Shown here one piece after another: positions 1 through 11,705 of a stretch of DNA of 36,593 bases. Source of the stretch: Saccoglossus kowalevskii (lineage: Eukaryota > Hemichordata > Enteropneusta > Harrimaniidae); assembly GCF_000003605.2 (NCBI RefSeq), contig NW_003137821.1, positions 962,233-998,825 on the forward strand. Direction: 5' to 3'. Made by a program: the position numbers and the translations under genes. Under the pieces are notes generated by a model. The model was given only the letters and a program-made list of their open reading frames with translations, was not told the origin of the DNA and searched no databases. Position 1 is the stretch's first letter. Every line of letters starts with the position of its first letter.

Positions 1-120
1 AAAATAATGTTCAAACGGTAAGTTACCCCGTGTTTACATTTGGTGAATCCACTATTGATGTACTAGGTTATGAGCATCACAAAAACATATGGTTGGTGTT
101 CTTTTAGCAATTATTCCCCC

Positions 121-189
121 TTTTTCAGTCAATATTTTAAAAGAAGTCTGAAAATTCATCTGCTTAGAGCACATTTCTTAATTTAATGC
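121..189 (+). mobile_element. Decayed LINE reverse-transcriptase C-terminal tail
   Basis: One frame reads FKRSLKIHLLRAHFLI then a stop, the form of the extreme C-terminus of CR1/Jockey-like LINE ORF2 proteins (FKxxLKxHLL). A one-base slip just upstream would add SVNIF in front. It lies outside the inverted-repeat arm. Only about 20 codons remain recognisable, so the assignment is tentative. Confidence 0.45.
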
Positions 190-688
190 CAATGTTAATG
201 GTTAAATTATATTTCGAAAACTTTTTATATTTTTTATAAAACAGTTAATTTTTCTTTTAATGTGATTTATATTCATGTATTGTACATCGGTGTGTGATGC
301 AGTGAACAACGCTGTGAATCAAACACGGGGAGCAATATATCAATGTAAGGTCAATGCGTACTCATATGTAATCTTAATCTTTTCACCAGTCTCCTCGCCC
401 GATTTGTTATATTTCTGGAAAGGAACCCTAATGTTTGAGCCAACAGACAACATTTGAGTCAACTTTCAGTTTTTACTAAAAAATATGGCTATGTTTGTCA
501 AAAATAAACAGAACTATTTTGCGAATTTGTGATGAAAAGTGAGAACAGGGAAAATTGAGAGATTGACAACTTCAGTGCAGTAGACCATTTTAATGGGAAA
601 TACTTGCCATTCGTCACCACTGTCTTATCGACGGTACACATCACCAACCATTTCAAAGTCAAGTCCCTTGTTGTAATTCATACAACTG

Positions 689-1236
689 TCAGGGGACAGC
701 ACATGAACACGAATTATGGTACTGGCTGTGTACAATTCTTTTTGGTCCGAGACAGGGCTCTTGTCTAAACACTATGTTTAACCTCGAGCCCACAGGGCTG
801 CTGATTGGCACCATCTTGGACATCAGCCAAATGACCCCCCAAGATTTTAATCCGTGTTCACCATGGTAAGTGCATGACCAGGAATTCACAATGCGTGCCG
901 TATGGAGTGGGGGTTAGGGAAACGCCGTCAACCTTTAGCCCTTCAAGCAAATCAGCTGTGTTTAATACACCAACTGTATGACGTGGAATTTCACCCACAG
1001 AACACTCTTGGCGATGGTCAATATTTGGTGGTATGTATTTGGAGACTTATTGTCAGGAATTTTTCGATTTAATGACAATTGCATCACAAAAAGTTGAACC
1101 TTCACTGTACATAAAATGCATAAACTGCCTTGCGACCATAAATTTTGTTTTGTCCTTTCTCTTTCTCAACTTTAGCTGCCTGTTCGGGCTTTTCTTGCTC
1201 AATGTTAGCGGCTTGTTCAAACATTTCTTTAGCTCT
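689..1236 (-). pseudogene. Decayed ORF of unknown family, left copy
   Basis: Reading the minus strand, a charged, Ala/Glu/Lys-rich segment (EQAANIEQEK, then AAKVEKEKGQNK) leads into YGRKAVY. After a +4 nt shift relative to the right copy come CDAIV and ECSVGEIPRHTVGV, then GLKVDG and THCEF. The stretch is richer in G+C than its surroundings, as former coding DNA often is. Frameshifts and stops make it non-functional. The right-arm copy is at 29068-29591. I do not recognise the family; an element-encoded protein is possible. Confidence 0.4.
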
Positions 1237-2629
1237 CTCATATTAACTTTTCACAAATAATTCATTTTGTTCTCAGGCTATTAATGTTTATTGAGCTACA
1301 ATCCGAATCATTCATTTTCCCCCATATAAACTGATTCGCAGATTCGCATGTAACTGATAAGAAGGAGATGTATGCACCAGTCTGAGATATATATATGAAC
1401 ATAACAATTCAATATTTAACTGTTTCAGATCGCGCGAGAGTTTTAATACAGGTTGTACAGTGAAAATAATTAGCGTTATTACCCCTGTCACGTTTATAGT
1501 TTATGTTCTTGATTGGATTGGATTTTTTGGGGGGATTCTGACCCAGAACATGTTTTCAATTTATCTCTTGAGAAATAAACGTAAATACTGAATACTTCAA
1601 TTGGACGTGATGTGAATTAATGTACTAACTGTAATATTGTTTGATGACCTCACTTGAAAGACATTTGGGCAATACTGATAAATATGGTTTACAATGAGAT
1701 GCAGTTCTGTGGTTTTGCACGACATAATTGCAAATTCAAAATTTGGAACGATTACGTATTGTTTCTAATATGGTTGTTTTAAAAATAATTTCATGGCATA
1801 GAAGGTCTAGTCTCGGAAAAACGAAAGCTAACATTTCATTTCTTGTTGTATGTGTACGATACTTATAGCAATATTGTTTTCTATCTTTGAGCTAAACACG
1901 CTGCATGTCAGTACATACACCCGTACGCCTATATTTGTACATACTTTGTTTCCCTGTAATATCCTTATGGTATTGAGAGTCAGTCGATGGAATGGCAAAC
2001 TAACGAAACATAATTGAAACTCGAACGGCTATCCATTAATAATTTGACTCATGGTCACAGTAAGTTTGGCTATGCTATTAGTTATAAAGTATTGCCGTAA
2101 TTACGAATGCGATTGTTTAAGCAATTTGTAACGCTTTAAAGAAACAAGGCGCAGTTTCTTGGGGAGAAATGGGAATTAAATAGATCCTTCAAATGTCACG
2201 AGCAAATAACAATGTGTATAATATATATGTTGTGTTTATGTATTTACACACGTCAAGCGCTGTAAACTGGCAATGGGAATATATGTATATGCTACAACCT
2301 GTTCTTCATACTTTACATGTCTTGTGTAGGTCTTGTACTTGTTCATGACTTATTATTGTTCCAGGGGAGATACCTTTAAGCATATGGCTTGAAGACGATC
2401 ATTAAAAACGTGACTCGAAACCTAAAGGAGATGTCGCAAACACATCATCCAAGAAAGAAGAGGTTTATGTTAAGAAAGTTGCATTGGCACGATTTACACT
2501 TAATATGACGTAGTCTACGTTTTCTGATGTGAATGTGTTAACAAAATATAGCAGTCAATTCAGTGGTGTTATCTAGGGCCCCAAATACTTGTACGGAATA
2601 ATGACAAACAATCACTGGTCTGTAATTAC

Positions 2630-2692
2630 CATATTTAACTATAATTTTAATTAATAATTAATTTATAATTAATAATCAAATATGGTAAGTCT
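2630..2692. repeat. AT-rich imperfect palindrome
   Basis: ACCATATTT and AAATATGGT bracket about 40 nt of TTAATTAATAATT-type sequence that is itself largely self-complementary. The right-arm counterpart (about 25785-25840) keeps one flank but has lost most of the symmetry. Confidence 0.55.
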
Positions 2693-3784
2693 GACGTCTA
2701 CAAAAATATAGAAGAAAGAATACATAATTCAAATTGAGCCGACCGTATGCATTTATTTGAAAAGGGTTTGACAGTTCTTTACACAACTATAATGTTGAGC
2801 GGTATATATTCCACCAATTCATGTAAATTGCGCACGTTTGCCAATTCGAATACGTAAAATATAATGACTATAATCCCTCTTGTGACTTACTCTCGATTTA
2901 CTATTAATTCTGAATTCTGGCACAAACACAATTGCAGCTTGCCTCTTGAGGAATATACACATATGTAATATATTGCAAGTAGACGTGCATTAAATTCATA
3001 TGTGAATATACTACATTGAGGTCATTTCACAATGTTAAAGAGTTTGTAGCAGGACATAATAGAACGTACGAATGTTGAGTTTGATTAGGCATACCATTCA
3101 ATACAACGTTTGTAAATTTGACCTAATATGCAACAGACTTGACATACTAACAGTTTAAACAATTAGGAACACATATCAGCACACCAGGTAAGTTTATTTA
3201 AAACATGGTGAGGCAATTACGTAATGTTGAACACAAGTAAGCAAGATCTCGTATTCATGGATATTGAATGTCAAATTTGAGCAACTGAATGATCACTAGT
3301 TTAAGAATAGCACTGACTCAGAGAAATGAATAACAAAAAATGTATATTTCAAGTCTAGTTTCTAATTACATGGAGATTGAATTGAAGTAATTTATTACTT
3401 GGAAATGCGTACTGAATGGTAACTAATTCGATGGAATTATTCTCTATGCTGGTTAAGCAGCAACATCCCAACAGATGTAATGTTGTATCAAGTTGCGTAA
3501 TCGATTTTGGCAAAACATGTCAAAAGAACTTGGAGATCATTGACAAGCTTGATATAAATTATTAAAGCCATTTACTAGCTGTATTGTTTGGGGACACTGC
3601 TGCGTTTGCATTCGAGACGAAGTAATTATGTTTACGGAGTTAATTCGTAATGTGGTCTTTGTAGAGAACTAGTAAAGAACGATATGATGCTTGTAGTAAC
3701 GGCCCGTCATCGGAAAGACTGTGGTGTACCTTCAGCCAAGCAAACAGAGGTTATTTTACACATTTTGCCCAGCTTGCGGCATTC

Positions 3785-4135
3785 CAGTTCGATAACAAAT
3801 ACATTATGCGTTCTTGTAACTACAATTGTGTGCCAGGCAAGCAACGAATATTGTAACATTCACGGCAAGTTCTTACACTTTTCGCAATACCACTATTCCA
3901 ATGCAGTAAAATGTATATTTGCATATGTATATGACACTATTTATCATATTTTGTACTACTAATATATTTCACCTTTCTTGCAAGTTGGGCCTTTTATTTT
4001 TAATTTAATTTTATTTTATTTTATTTTATTTTGTTTGGAATTCCGGGTCCGATAAAGTGTCAATATTTTTTACAAGACAGAGATTTTATTTTATTTTAAA
4101 ATACCCTATTATTCAGTAATAACCGTATGACACAT
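3785..4135. other. Left-arm-specific segment with (TTTTA)n tract
   Basis: The right arm has only about 85 unrelated A/T-rich bases at this place (24640-24725). The segment includes a TTTTA pentamer tract (4008-4033) and a second short one (4084-4098). It is either an insertion or a replaced tract. No terminal repeats were recognised. Confidence 0.5.
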
Positions 4136-4501
4136 TACATTATTTGGCAAACTGTTTATGTATTACTAGTAATTTGTTTATTGTTTTGTGATATTGTACT
4201 TTTTAACATGACATTTGTAATAGGTTATGTTATATACATTATACATTGTTAGGGTAGTTAATATTGCAACCGTTTATCATCAGGAATTTATCATAATCAT
4301 GACCATGACTTTTGTACTTTCAGCTCTACATGAAACGGTTGTAAAAATTATATGTTTCAAAACATTGATTATTTGTTGTTGATTAAGTACATACATAAGT
4401 TAATGGTCAATGCAATGTTAAGTTGTGGACTGTTTTACAAAGTGCCGTATTTTGAAGCATAAATTAGTTTAAAATTATAAGCAGTTATCATAAATATTGT
4501 A

Positions 4502-4543
4502 ATATATATATAGATATATACATAGATATAGACATAGATATAA
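4502..4543. repeat. (TATAGA)n-like microsatellite
   Basis: A run of TA followed by GATATA and CATAGATATA units. The right arm lacks it. Confidence 0.7.
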
Positions 4544-5555
4544 GCTTCAATCTGATTAGTAACGTTAATTTACCACAATGAGAATTAATTAATTAATGTG
4601 TAAATGTATGTTTTATAAAGAAAGATGTGGTACTTTAATCATTCTATATATACATATTGTGTGTACGTTTAGACATGCAGCTTCAACTACAGTGAACCGT
4701 GTTTAATGTGCTATGCACTTGGTGCAAGCATATTTTGGTGTTGATATTAAATTAAATTGTGCTGCTATTTTAATATTTTCTTCTCTTCGTAATTGTTAAT
4801 CAAATATAATTTACATTAGTCGTGATATATAATTGTAAGGAAGCACACTTTGATTTCGTTATTTAACTAAGGTTCAGTTTCCATGACAACATGGTAATGT
4901 TTTGTATTCAATGTTCAATACACGACATCTGTCGCGATATTTGGTATTTCATGGTTTCATCGTGCATGGTTTCATGAAATTGTATATAATGTTGGCGATT
5001 AGAGATGATTTCGCATATTTTTTTGTCATTTTCTTTGAAAATAGATGCGTGGACCAAAGGCATACACAAAGACTCTGTGTGCACTCGTGGTTGGTAATTT
5101 GTAGAACATTTCATAGTTGATAATGGCAACCGTACGGATACTGTGTACGATTTAAAAAAAAAACTGTTTTGATTATGTCTTAATATAACGTCCTGTAAAA
5201 TAATTTAGGAACAATTTTGAAAAAGAAATTTTAAAATCATTGCGCATTAAAATAATAAATGAACGGTACAAATGTTACAATATCTTTGCTCTGTTCAAAC
5301 TACTACTTCCGCAGTATTTAAGTTTGTAATAAAAAAATAAAAAAAAATAGTTCTGGTTATAAAGAATGAACTAGTGGTAGAATCCAAGATCGTGTTTCCA
5401 GTGTTAGACAATGGAAGAGTGCGGATGTGGACGTTCTTGATTGTAATCTAAGTGTTCTTAGTTCATATTCAAATGGTATCAGACAAACATATTGCAGACA
5501 TGATACAAAGTCTGCTCAATTTGGAACGCAAAATCTTACATACATGGATAGTGAC

Positions 5556-6107
5556 AGAATCGACGATTATGAAATCTAGTGCATGCATAGTTACGCATAA
5601 CATCCTATGTGGTGTGTTACTTTATAACTCCTTAATTCTCCCATATTTATGATATGGATTAGATGTCTGTGGTAGTACTTACCGTACTTTCCTTGATCCA
5701 ATTTATAAACAACAAAAGAAACTGGTTCGCATTATAATGTTTTAAATCAGACTAACTCATAGAAGACCTGTCTTTCATTCGCTGGGTTTTCTTGACATCT
5801 ATGACGAACGCAAGCTACAACTAGCATGTTTTATTCAGGATCTGTACAACAATAATCCCCCCCGTGATCTAAGTAATTCTCTCTTCATGGCCATTTATAC
5901 CAAACTAGATCATTGTCAAATGAAAACTTTGCCTGCCCAAATAAAAGAACTACTTTTGGTCAATTTTCCCTGGATTACTCTGGAACCAAATTGTGGAATA
6001 GCCTTCCTAACCATGTTAGAAATATTTCCAATCGCAATATTTTCAAGCAAACATTAAAAGCACATTTATCCAACTCATATAGTTTTCCATTTACATACCA
6101 GTGGTGA
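5556..6107 (+). mobile_element. Decayed LINE ORF2: reverse-transcriptase C-terminal region (left arm)
   Basis: One frame reads YNSLILPYL, a stop, YGLDV, STYRTFLDPIYKQQKKLVRII, another stop, then THRRPVFHSLGFLDIYDE and RKLQLACFIQDLYNNNPP. After one frameshift it reads RTTFGQFSLDYSGTKLWNSL, PNHVRNISN and FKQTLKAHL, with a stop at 6107. This is the typical C-terminal order of CR1/Jockey-like LINE reverse transcriptases: ILPYLxYG, then QKKxxRII, then GxxxWNSLP, then FKxxLKxHL. At least two stops and one frameshift make it dead. The sequence to about 6300 looks like the matching 3'UTR because it is shared with the right arm. The catalytic core is absent from the fragment. Confidence 0.82.
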
Positions 6108-6304
6108 AAAACAACTACCATGTAAAACATTATAGTGTTTGTATTAATATTTGTTTTTATTTCTATTAGATTCTATAAATGTAATTTTATTTCTTAACAA
6201 AACGCCCGCCAAAATGATTATTTAGCTCTATTTGTATTCGGGATCAGACTAGACTAGCTTCACCTAAGCTATGTTCTGCTGCCCAACCATTACTGCTCAT
6301 CTTA

Positions 6305-6668
6305 TATAGTTATATTCTTAATGTAGATTTCCTCATGATTTAATGTGAATTTCGTCTTGATTTTAATAGTTATGTATAGCATAATGGTTAATAAATTTAA
6401 TTTATTAAATACATTATTAAAATATTTATTAAACACAGCGCTGAGTTATGTGACTGTAAATGTTAACAATGTCCATTATAGCAAGATACGTATCATTCCT
6501 ATAGACGGTATAATACATAATAAATGAAATAGACTTGATGACAATTTCGTACATATTTGAACATGTTTACCAACTGTTATTTGTAAGCGATTTTTGTATC
6601 CAATGTTCATACATTCATGGAGAAAAAAAACTACAGTGTAAAACTATTACTATTATTGTTTGCGTGTA
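6305..6668. other. About 360 bp left-arm-specific insertion
   Basis: Left and right arms match on both sides: the word ATTACTG(C)(A/T)CATCTTA before it and CTATGATTTGCA after it. In the right arm these flanks are nearly adjacent (about 23000-23020). The insert is AT-rich, with no coding content and no clear terminal repeats. Confidence 0.6.
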
Positions 6669-7856
6669 AACGCTATGATTTGCAAAATCTTGCACAGTAC
6701 ATGTGCACGAACAGCATTACATAGTCGAAGCTCATTTAGTATAAATGAAATTACCATAAATGCTGTCTTGGTTTATAACTATATAGCAACACTCGCGCGT
6801 GAAATAATAATTGATCTTGTTACGATGAACATATTTCTCAAACAAGAAAGTAGGTGACATCTACAGTGAATTAATCATCTAGTATTTAATTTCATCTATG
6901 TTTCGGAAGTTAAAGTCAGAACGTCACATAATGATGTGGTGTATGCCCTGTGAATATCAAGTAGTTTATTTGCCTGCGACCAACAGTATATATCCGTTAG
7001 TTATGTGAGTGGAACACACTTACATAGTTACATGCCTTTTAATGAATACCCTCTATTATATCCCGAACCTTTCTTCTATGTCATCTGTAAGTACATTGGT
7101 AGAGGAAAATCGATGCAATAATTGCGACACTCTATCCTGTGTGTATGTTTTACCAAGAAAAGTTAAGATTCTCAACGCTTTACAGGACAAATAAACATAT
7201 ACTGTGATAAAACATATTTATATCTATGTTAATATTTCGAATATTACTACCATACTTAGTCCTTGACAAACAACACGAATATTATGCAAAATATTAAAAC
7301 TAAAAAACAAATATATTATTGTGGAGATTATGATCCATAACCCATCAAATGAACTGTCACATACATATGATTTATATTCTTAGACTACTCTTAGGTTACG
7401 CAACGTCGCATCAAGTATAAAGTCGTATATCAGTCTCACAATTACATTGAAAGTACTCTCTCTATCTTGTATCTAATTACTGTATATGCCCTCAGTAAAT
7501 ACGACGGTTTATGATCAATACATTGCAATGTGTAGACTAATTGGCAAAGGCAACAATCAATGCGGCGATTCACAGACTAGGTTTTGTATGTACTTCACAC
7601 TTGTCTCTGTAGCTAATACGTATTTTAAACAGTTTATCCTCTTTGTTCGCTACCTAAAAAGTCAATTATATAACAAGACAACGTAATTGACTTTTGTAGA
7701 GGACTATGTAAGCATTTTACTGTGTGTTTATTTTGTATGAAGAGCGGTTTCAAACGTCGGTTGAAGTCCATTCTCTGTAAATAAAAATTGTTAGCAAACG
7801 CGTGTTCCAATTATTTGCAATTTAAAGATTAACCAACGACTGAGCTTAAATTAAAA

Positions 7857-7964
7857 TGGGGTGGGGTGGGGTGGGTAGGGGTGGGGTTGGGCTGGGTAGG
7901 GGTGGCGTGGCGTGGCGTGGCGTGGCGTGGCGTGGCGTGGCGTGGCGCAGCGTGGCGTGGCGCA
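7857..7964 (+). repeat. GGGGT / GGCGT pentanucleotide array with G-quadruplex potential
   Basis: Starts with GGGGT-type units and slightly longer variants (7857-7903), giving nine runs of three or four G separated by 1-2 nt. It then becomes a regular GGCGT array with two GCA interruptions. It occupies the same arm position as the ACACT array at 21754-21824 on the other side. Confidence 0.95.
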
Positions 7965-8029
7965 GAGTTATATCACATGGTTTCAAGAATCAATAATAGT
8001 GTAAGCATTTAATATTGGAACAAAGCTTT

Positions 8030-8345
8030 TTAGGTATTTTAATTATATAATTATCAAATGGTCTTTATTGCAAAACTGCTATGTACGCACTATTCTGTGC
8101 TGTGTAACATCGTATAAGCAAGCACATTTGACAGCCTTCGTTGGTGTATTAACAGCCGTAATAAAAACGATACATAAGACTGTTAACATATATAAACATA
8201 GATAATTAAACCTCTGTGAGTGATCACGAATATAAAGACCACCTGCCCTTTAATGATCACTGGGTAACTTACACGTCAAGCAACTAACATTCAAATGCCA
8301 CCTGTCTGTTGTGTCCGGTGATCGCCCTTTTAACGATCGATTGGT
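8030..8345. mobile_element. About 315 bp left-arm-specific insertion with internal imperfect repeats
   Basis: Absent from the right arm, where the flanks meet near 21590. It contains two related motifs, TGCCCTTTAATGATCACTGG and CGCCCTTTTAACGATCGATT (about 8247-8342). These and ATATAAAGACCACCTG resemble a dispersed repeat I recall from marine invertebrate genomes; that resemblance is from memory only. No coding sequence. Confidence 0.45.
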
Positions 8346-10000
8346 AAAATGAACCCGTCTATAAAGGCCGAAATGATGGATAATGATTGCAAGTTTACTC
8401 TGAACTCTTTATTCAGTAATCAAATGAGACTTTTATACTCTACGTATGTCCTATCTTCAGATAGCTGTTGAAAACTGAAAATCATATTGAGATAGTACTG
8501 CCATATGGTTGTTTTCAATAATTAATTAATCTCCTTATGAATATCACCTAGTACTGTATATTTCATTTCATCATCTTGATGTTCACCATGCACATGTTTA
8601 ACTGTGTATATATTTATATCTGAACTGTTTTCATTATATCATACCGATATTGTATATGTTTTTTATGTACTGAGTTACTTTTATATTTGATTAAATTAAA
8701 TTAATATGGCGACGTTCACGCTTGTCTGGTATAGAAAATAATCCAGATGAAAACAATTTTTCTATAACAAATGATAGTAATTTACAGCGACCTAACGAGT
8801 GAATTCGCCGTCATGGCCAGCGGTGACTCCATACTCGGCTAAGCTACAGTAAATGGAATTTCTGTCTGCGGGGAGTTGATGGTATAAATGTAATTATCTC
8901 ATAAAATCGTTATAATTCGTCATTTATCAATAATAATTCACTGTGTCGTATCGTTGTTCAAATCGCTCGAATATAGCTTTCATTATTAGTTTGACATCAT
9001 TTCAACGACGCAGACGTTCCTACTCGATAGGATTATTGATGTGATTGCAAATAGCCAGTTTAGTCGATAAAAAGACGGTTTTAAAGGCGGACGTCCTACT
9101 GAAGTAAGTGCAAACACCTTGCGTAACGATGTGCGGGCAAACACCGACTTCAAGTCAGGAACTGGTTTTAATTAAGATAAACGTAATACAAATTACGGAA
9201 TTCAAATTGCAAGGCGTATAGTGTGACGCTTTGTACATATGTAATACATATATCGACTGTGTTATTAGTTTGAAACAGCGGTATGTTTTACCATTATTCA
9301 TCAGAAAATGGATAATTGAAACACCAACCTAGTTCTACTTCAACTGTTTTAGATATAATGAATAAATTACCGGTAATAAAACCTAACATTTGTGCCATAA
9401 AAACTAATTGCTCATTATGTGAGAAAAAGTAATTGCTGTTGTTTCTGTAGACATATGTTTTATCAGAATCATTACACGATTGCTGCACGTGTTCTATTTC
9501 AAATACATTAACATATTTTTTTTTATTTTTATGTCCAAAACTTGTGAATGCTTACTTCTGACATTATTATTAAAGTTAACACTATGTCTGAAATCATATC
9601 TTAAGCACTTTCGTTCAATTCTAACTAAACGTAAATTTTCGGTCACGGGCATTGATCATGCAATACGCCGCTAATAGACAACACAGAACAAACACAATGG
9701 AAGATGACGAGGCATAATAAAACCTTGTTAGATGGGGAGAGCCAGAATTTTCATAAAGCAAACATAAAGTAGGGTTAGATAAGCTGGTAAATGGATTTCC
9801 CTGAAACGTCGCAGAACCATGAAGATTATCTTCTTGTCTTTTTTATATTCTGTAAATGAGGTATCAATCGGCACAGTCATGTCTAATAAATAAATGCAGA
9901 CAATAGTGATGTAATGTAAAAATGTCCTACGGGCGGCCATATTCGATCGAATCATTTATATATTACATCATATTAAATGCTGAAAAATATCACTGGAAAG

Positions 10001-10585
10001 TCCTCATACAATCCTGTTTGAAATATGCCTAATTAACCGACATGGTTTTTAAATAGCGAGACAAATTTACGTGTTTAGACTTATTAGTGCAACTAAGTGA
10101 GTATGTGAAAGAGATAATAAGTAATTGTCCAGGTTGTTTATCATTGCGTATTCTCATAATAATTTCCAAGATCAAACATTTCTAAGGATCCATTGAATCT
10201 TGTGATACCATTAACACCAGGGGTTGATTTAAATAGACTCAGGACCTAGAATTTGATCTCTATCGCACATATTGATACCAGTGTTATATTATGCAGATAA
10301 CTTACATGACGTGACCTTTAACAGTGGCCTTGAGGAATATTCTGCAGCTGTACACTTGTGTTAACTTACAGCTGAGGCAATTGGGACAAGAAATACTTAC
10401 AATGAATACAAATAATGACATCAAAAACAAAACAATATATAGCAATATATGATTGCTTGCTTGAGTTGTCTATGGACGTGGACATTAAACATGTTATTTG
10501 CATTTTTTGATTAAATTCATGATTGATGCTTAGGAGCATGCATTGTTTTACAACGTACTTCAAGGCTCAAGACCGGAAGGTAGCT
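10001..10585. other. Spacer sequence 3' of the GPCR gene, no gene seen
   Basis: Lies between the left-arm inner edge and the candidate poly(A) signal. It has only short chance frames and no match to the right arm. Confidence 0.7.
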
Positions 10586-10591
10586 TTTATT
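10586..10591 (-). terminator. Candidate poly(A) signal AATAAA of the GPCR gene
   Basis: The minus strand reads AATAAA about 370 nt past the stop codon, the first canonical hexamer I found downstream. This would give a 3'UTR of roughly 0.4 kb. There is no transcript evidence. Confidence 0.45.
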
Positions 10592-10963
10592 GGGACGGAT
10601 GCAAAGAATATATAAAAATGTCCCATGTACATAGGCTTGTTAAGATTCCTAAAAATAAACATGTATGGCAGAGGCGCATTGAGTTACACTGAATCTGGTA
10701 TAAGTTCACATCTTCTTCGAGTGCTGTCTGGTTTGGTTATGTGAAGTGCCGATCCTCAAGTATTGGGTAATATGAAACAACTTCTCGCACATGTACTTCC
10801 ACAAGACGTTGTGGGTAAGTATGTTATCGAAACAAGGTTTGAAATCAAAAACTGGAATTACTGCCTCGCACCCAAACTATAGGTTATACCATCTCAGTAC
10901 GCGAGTCCCATTCTGATAAAATTCATCCTTCATTTCGAATTCAATTTTAGAATCCAACTGAGA

Positions 10964-11705
10964 TTACACTCTGTCCCCCACATCGTGTTGTACGCTGCTT
11001 TCGCTGCCATCACTGTTGAACCATATTTCATTGGTGTCCAAAGTTGACGTGTCATCGTTGGACTCGATGCTGCTTTTCCCTAAACTATGCGAAGAACAGC
11101 AAGTCAGCTCACAGAAACCACGACGAAAGTTCGCGCTCATGATGGAATAAACGACCGGTTTATATACACCTATCGCATAGAATGTGGTATCCACGAGGAA
11201 TTCGTAAAGAGAATACCACTTATTGTCATATAACGAAACGCGTTTAATGAAAAATGACACTATTGTGTCTATGACAGTTGGGAGTAGCAGAGCAGTATAT
11301 AATCCCACCAGAGTAATAAGTAAGTGTAACGCCCTCTTACAAGCAGACACGATTTTGTTATTTGTCGATAGCAAAACCTGGGCCTCTGTCGATCTAAGAA
11401 ACGCGTTGATCTTCGTAAACGAAACACTGATAATTACTAGTGGTAGAACATATAACAGGAGAACACGCGAGAGAGAAACCCGTAACAAATTTGATGAGCC
11501 GTCATTAAGGTTACATACACGAATTGACGCATTGGCGGCGCTGTCATTTGAATGGGTATGATTAGATTCACGCCACACACTACTGAAAATGGACGCTGGG
11601 ATGGCAGCAGACACGGAGAGCAATTGAATGATGATTGCTACAGTGAAGAACTTTTTCATAGTCCGAATGCTGTATGTTCTGAGTTCACGGGATAGTATAA
11701 AACAC
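10964..11705 (-). CDS. GPCR exon 4 (ICL2 through C-terminus)
   Basis: Acceptor GGTTTTTGTAG|G with a good pyrimidine tract. The first base completes Arg3.50 (AG+G); the next codon is Cys133, so the usual DRY reads DRC. The exon then encodes ICL2 (FILSRELRTYSIRT), TM4, the glycosylated ECL2, TM5 (YVLPLVIISVSF), ICL3, TM6 (LLLP), TM7 (KPVVY), helix 8 and a 43-residue tail ending in GDRV and TAA (10966-10964). The longest open frame starts at an internal ATG (11659), which is only Met148 and not the true start. Confidence 0.95.

Larger units (their letters stand above)
325..10000 (+). repeat. Left arm of giant inverted repeat
   Basis: Reverse-complementary to 19604-30060. Blocks matched by eye (left with right): 345-480 with 29935-30050; 700-1050 with 29255-29690; 1380-1870 with 28385-28890; 1900-2155 with 28110-28370; 2270-2700 with 25780-26230; 2750-3180 with 25320-25745; 3686-3780 with 24725-24810; 4145-4240 with 24540-24640; 4890-5160 with 23840-24170; 5880-6107 with 23215-23440; 6240-6300 with 23030-23090; 6880-7010 with 22670-22800; 7480-7850 with 21840-22210; 8700-9700 with 20030-21150; 9900-10000 with 19604-19700. 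Identity is about 80-90 % within blocks. The inner edge is sharp at the word CACTGGAAA (near 10000); the outer edge fades near 325. Apart from LINE and ORF relics I see no gene in it. Confidence 0.9.

Noticed and set aside
7486-7686. Similar small frames in both arms (7486-7686 plus and 22008-22226 minus, MPSVNTTV...)
   Set aside because: Over the shared part I count eight amino-acid-changing and two silent differences, so no sign of protein-level constraint. The similarity comes from the inverted repeat.
11223-11561. Plus-strand 112-codon frame
   Set aside because: It is the antisense of GPCR exon 4 and has no recognisable domain.
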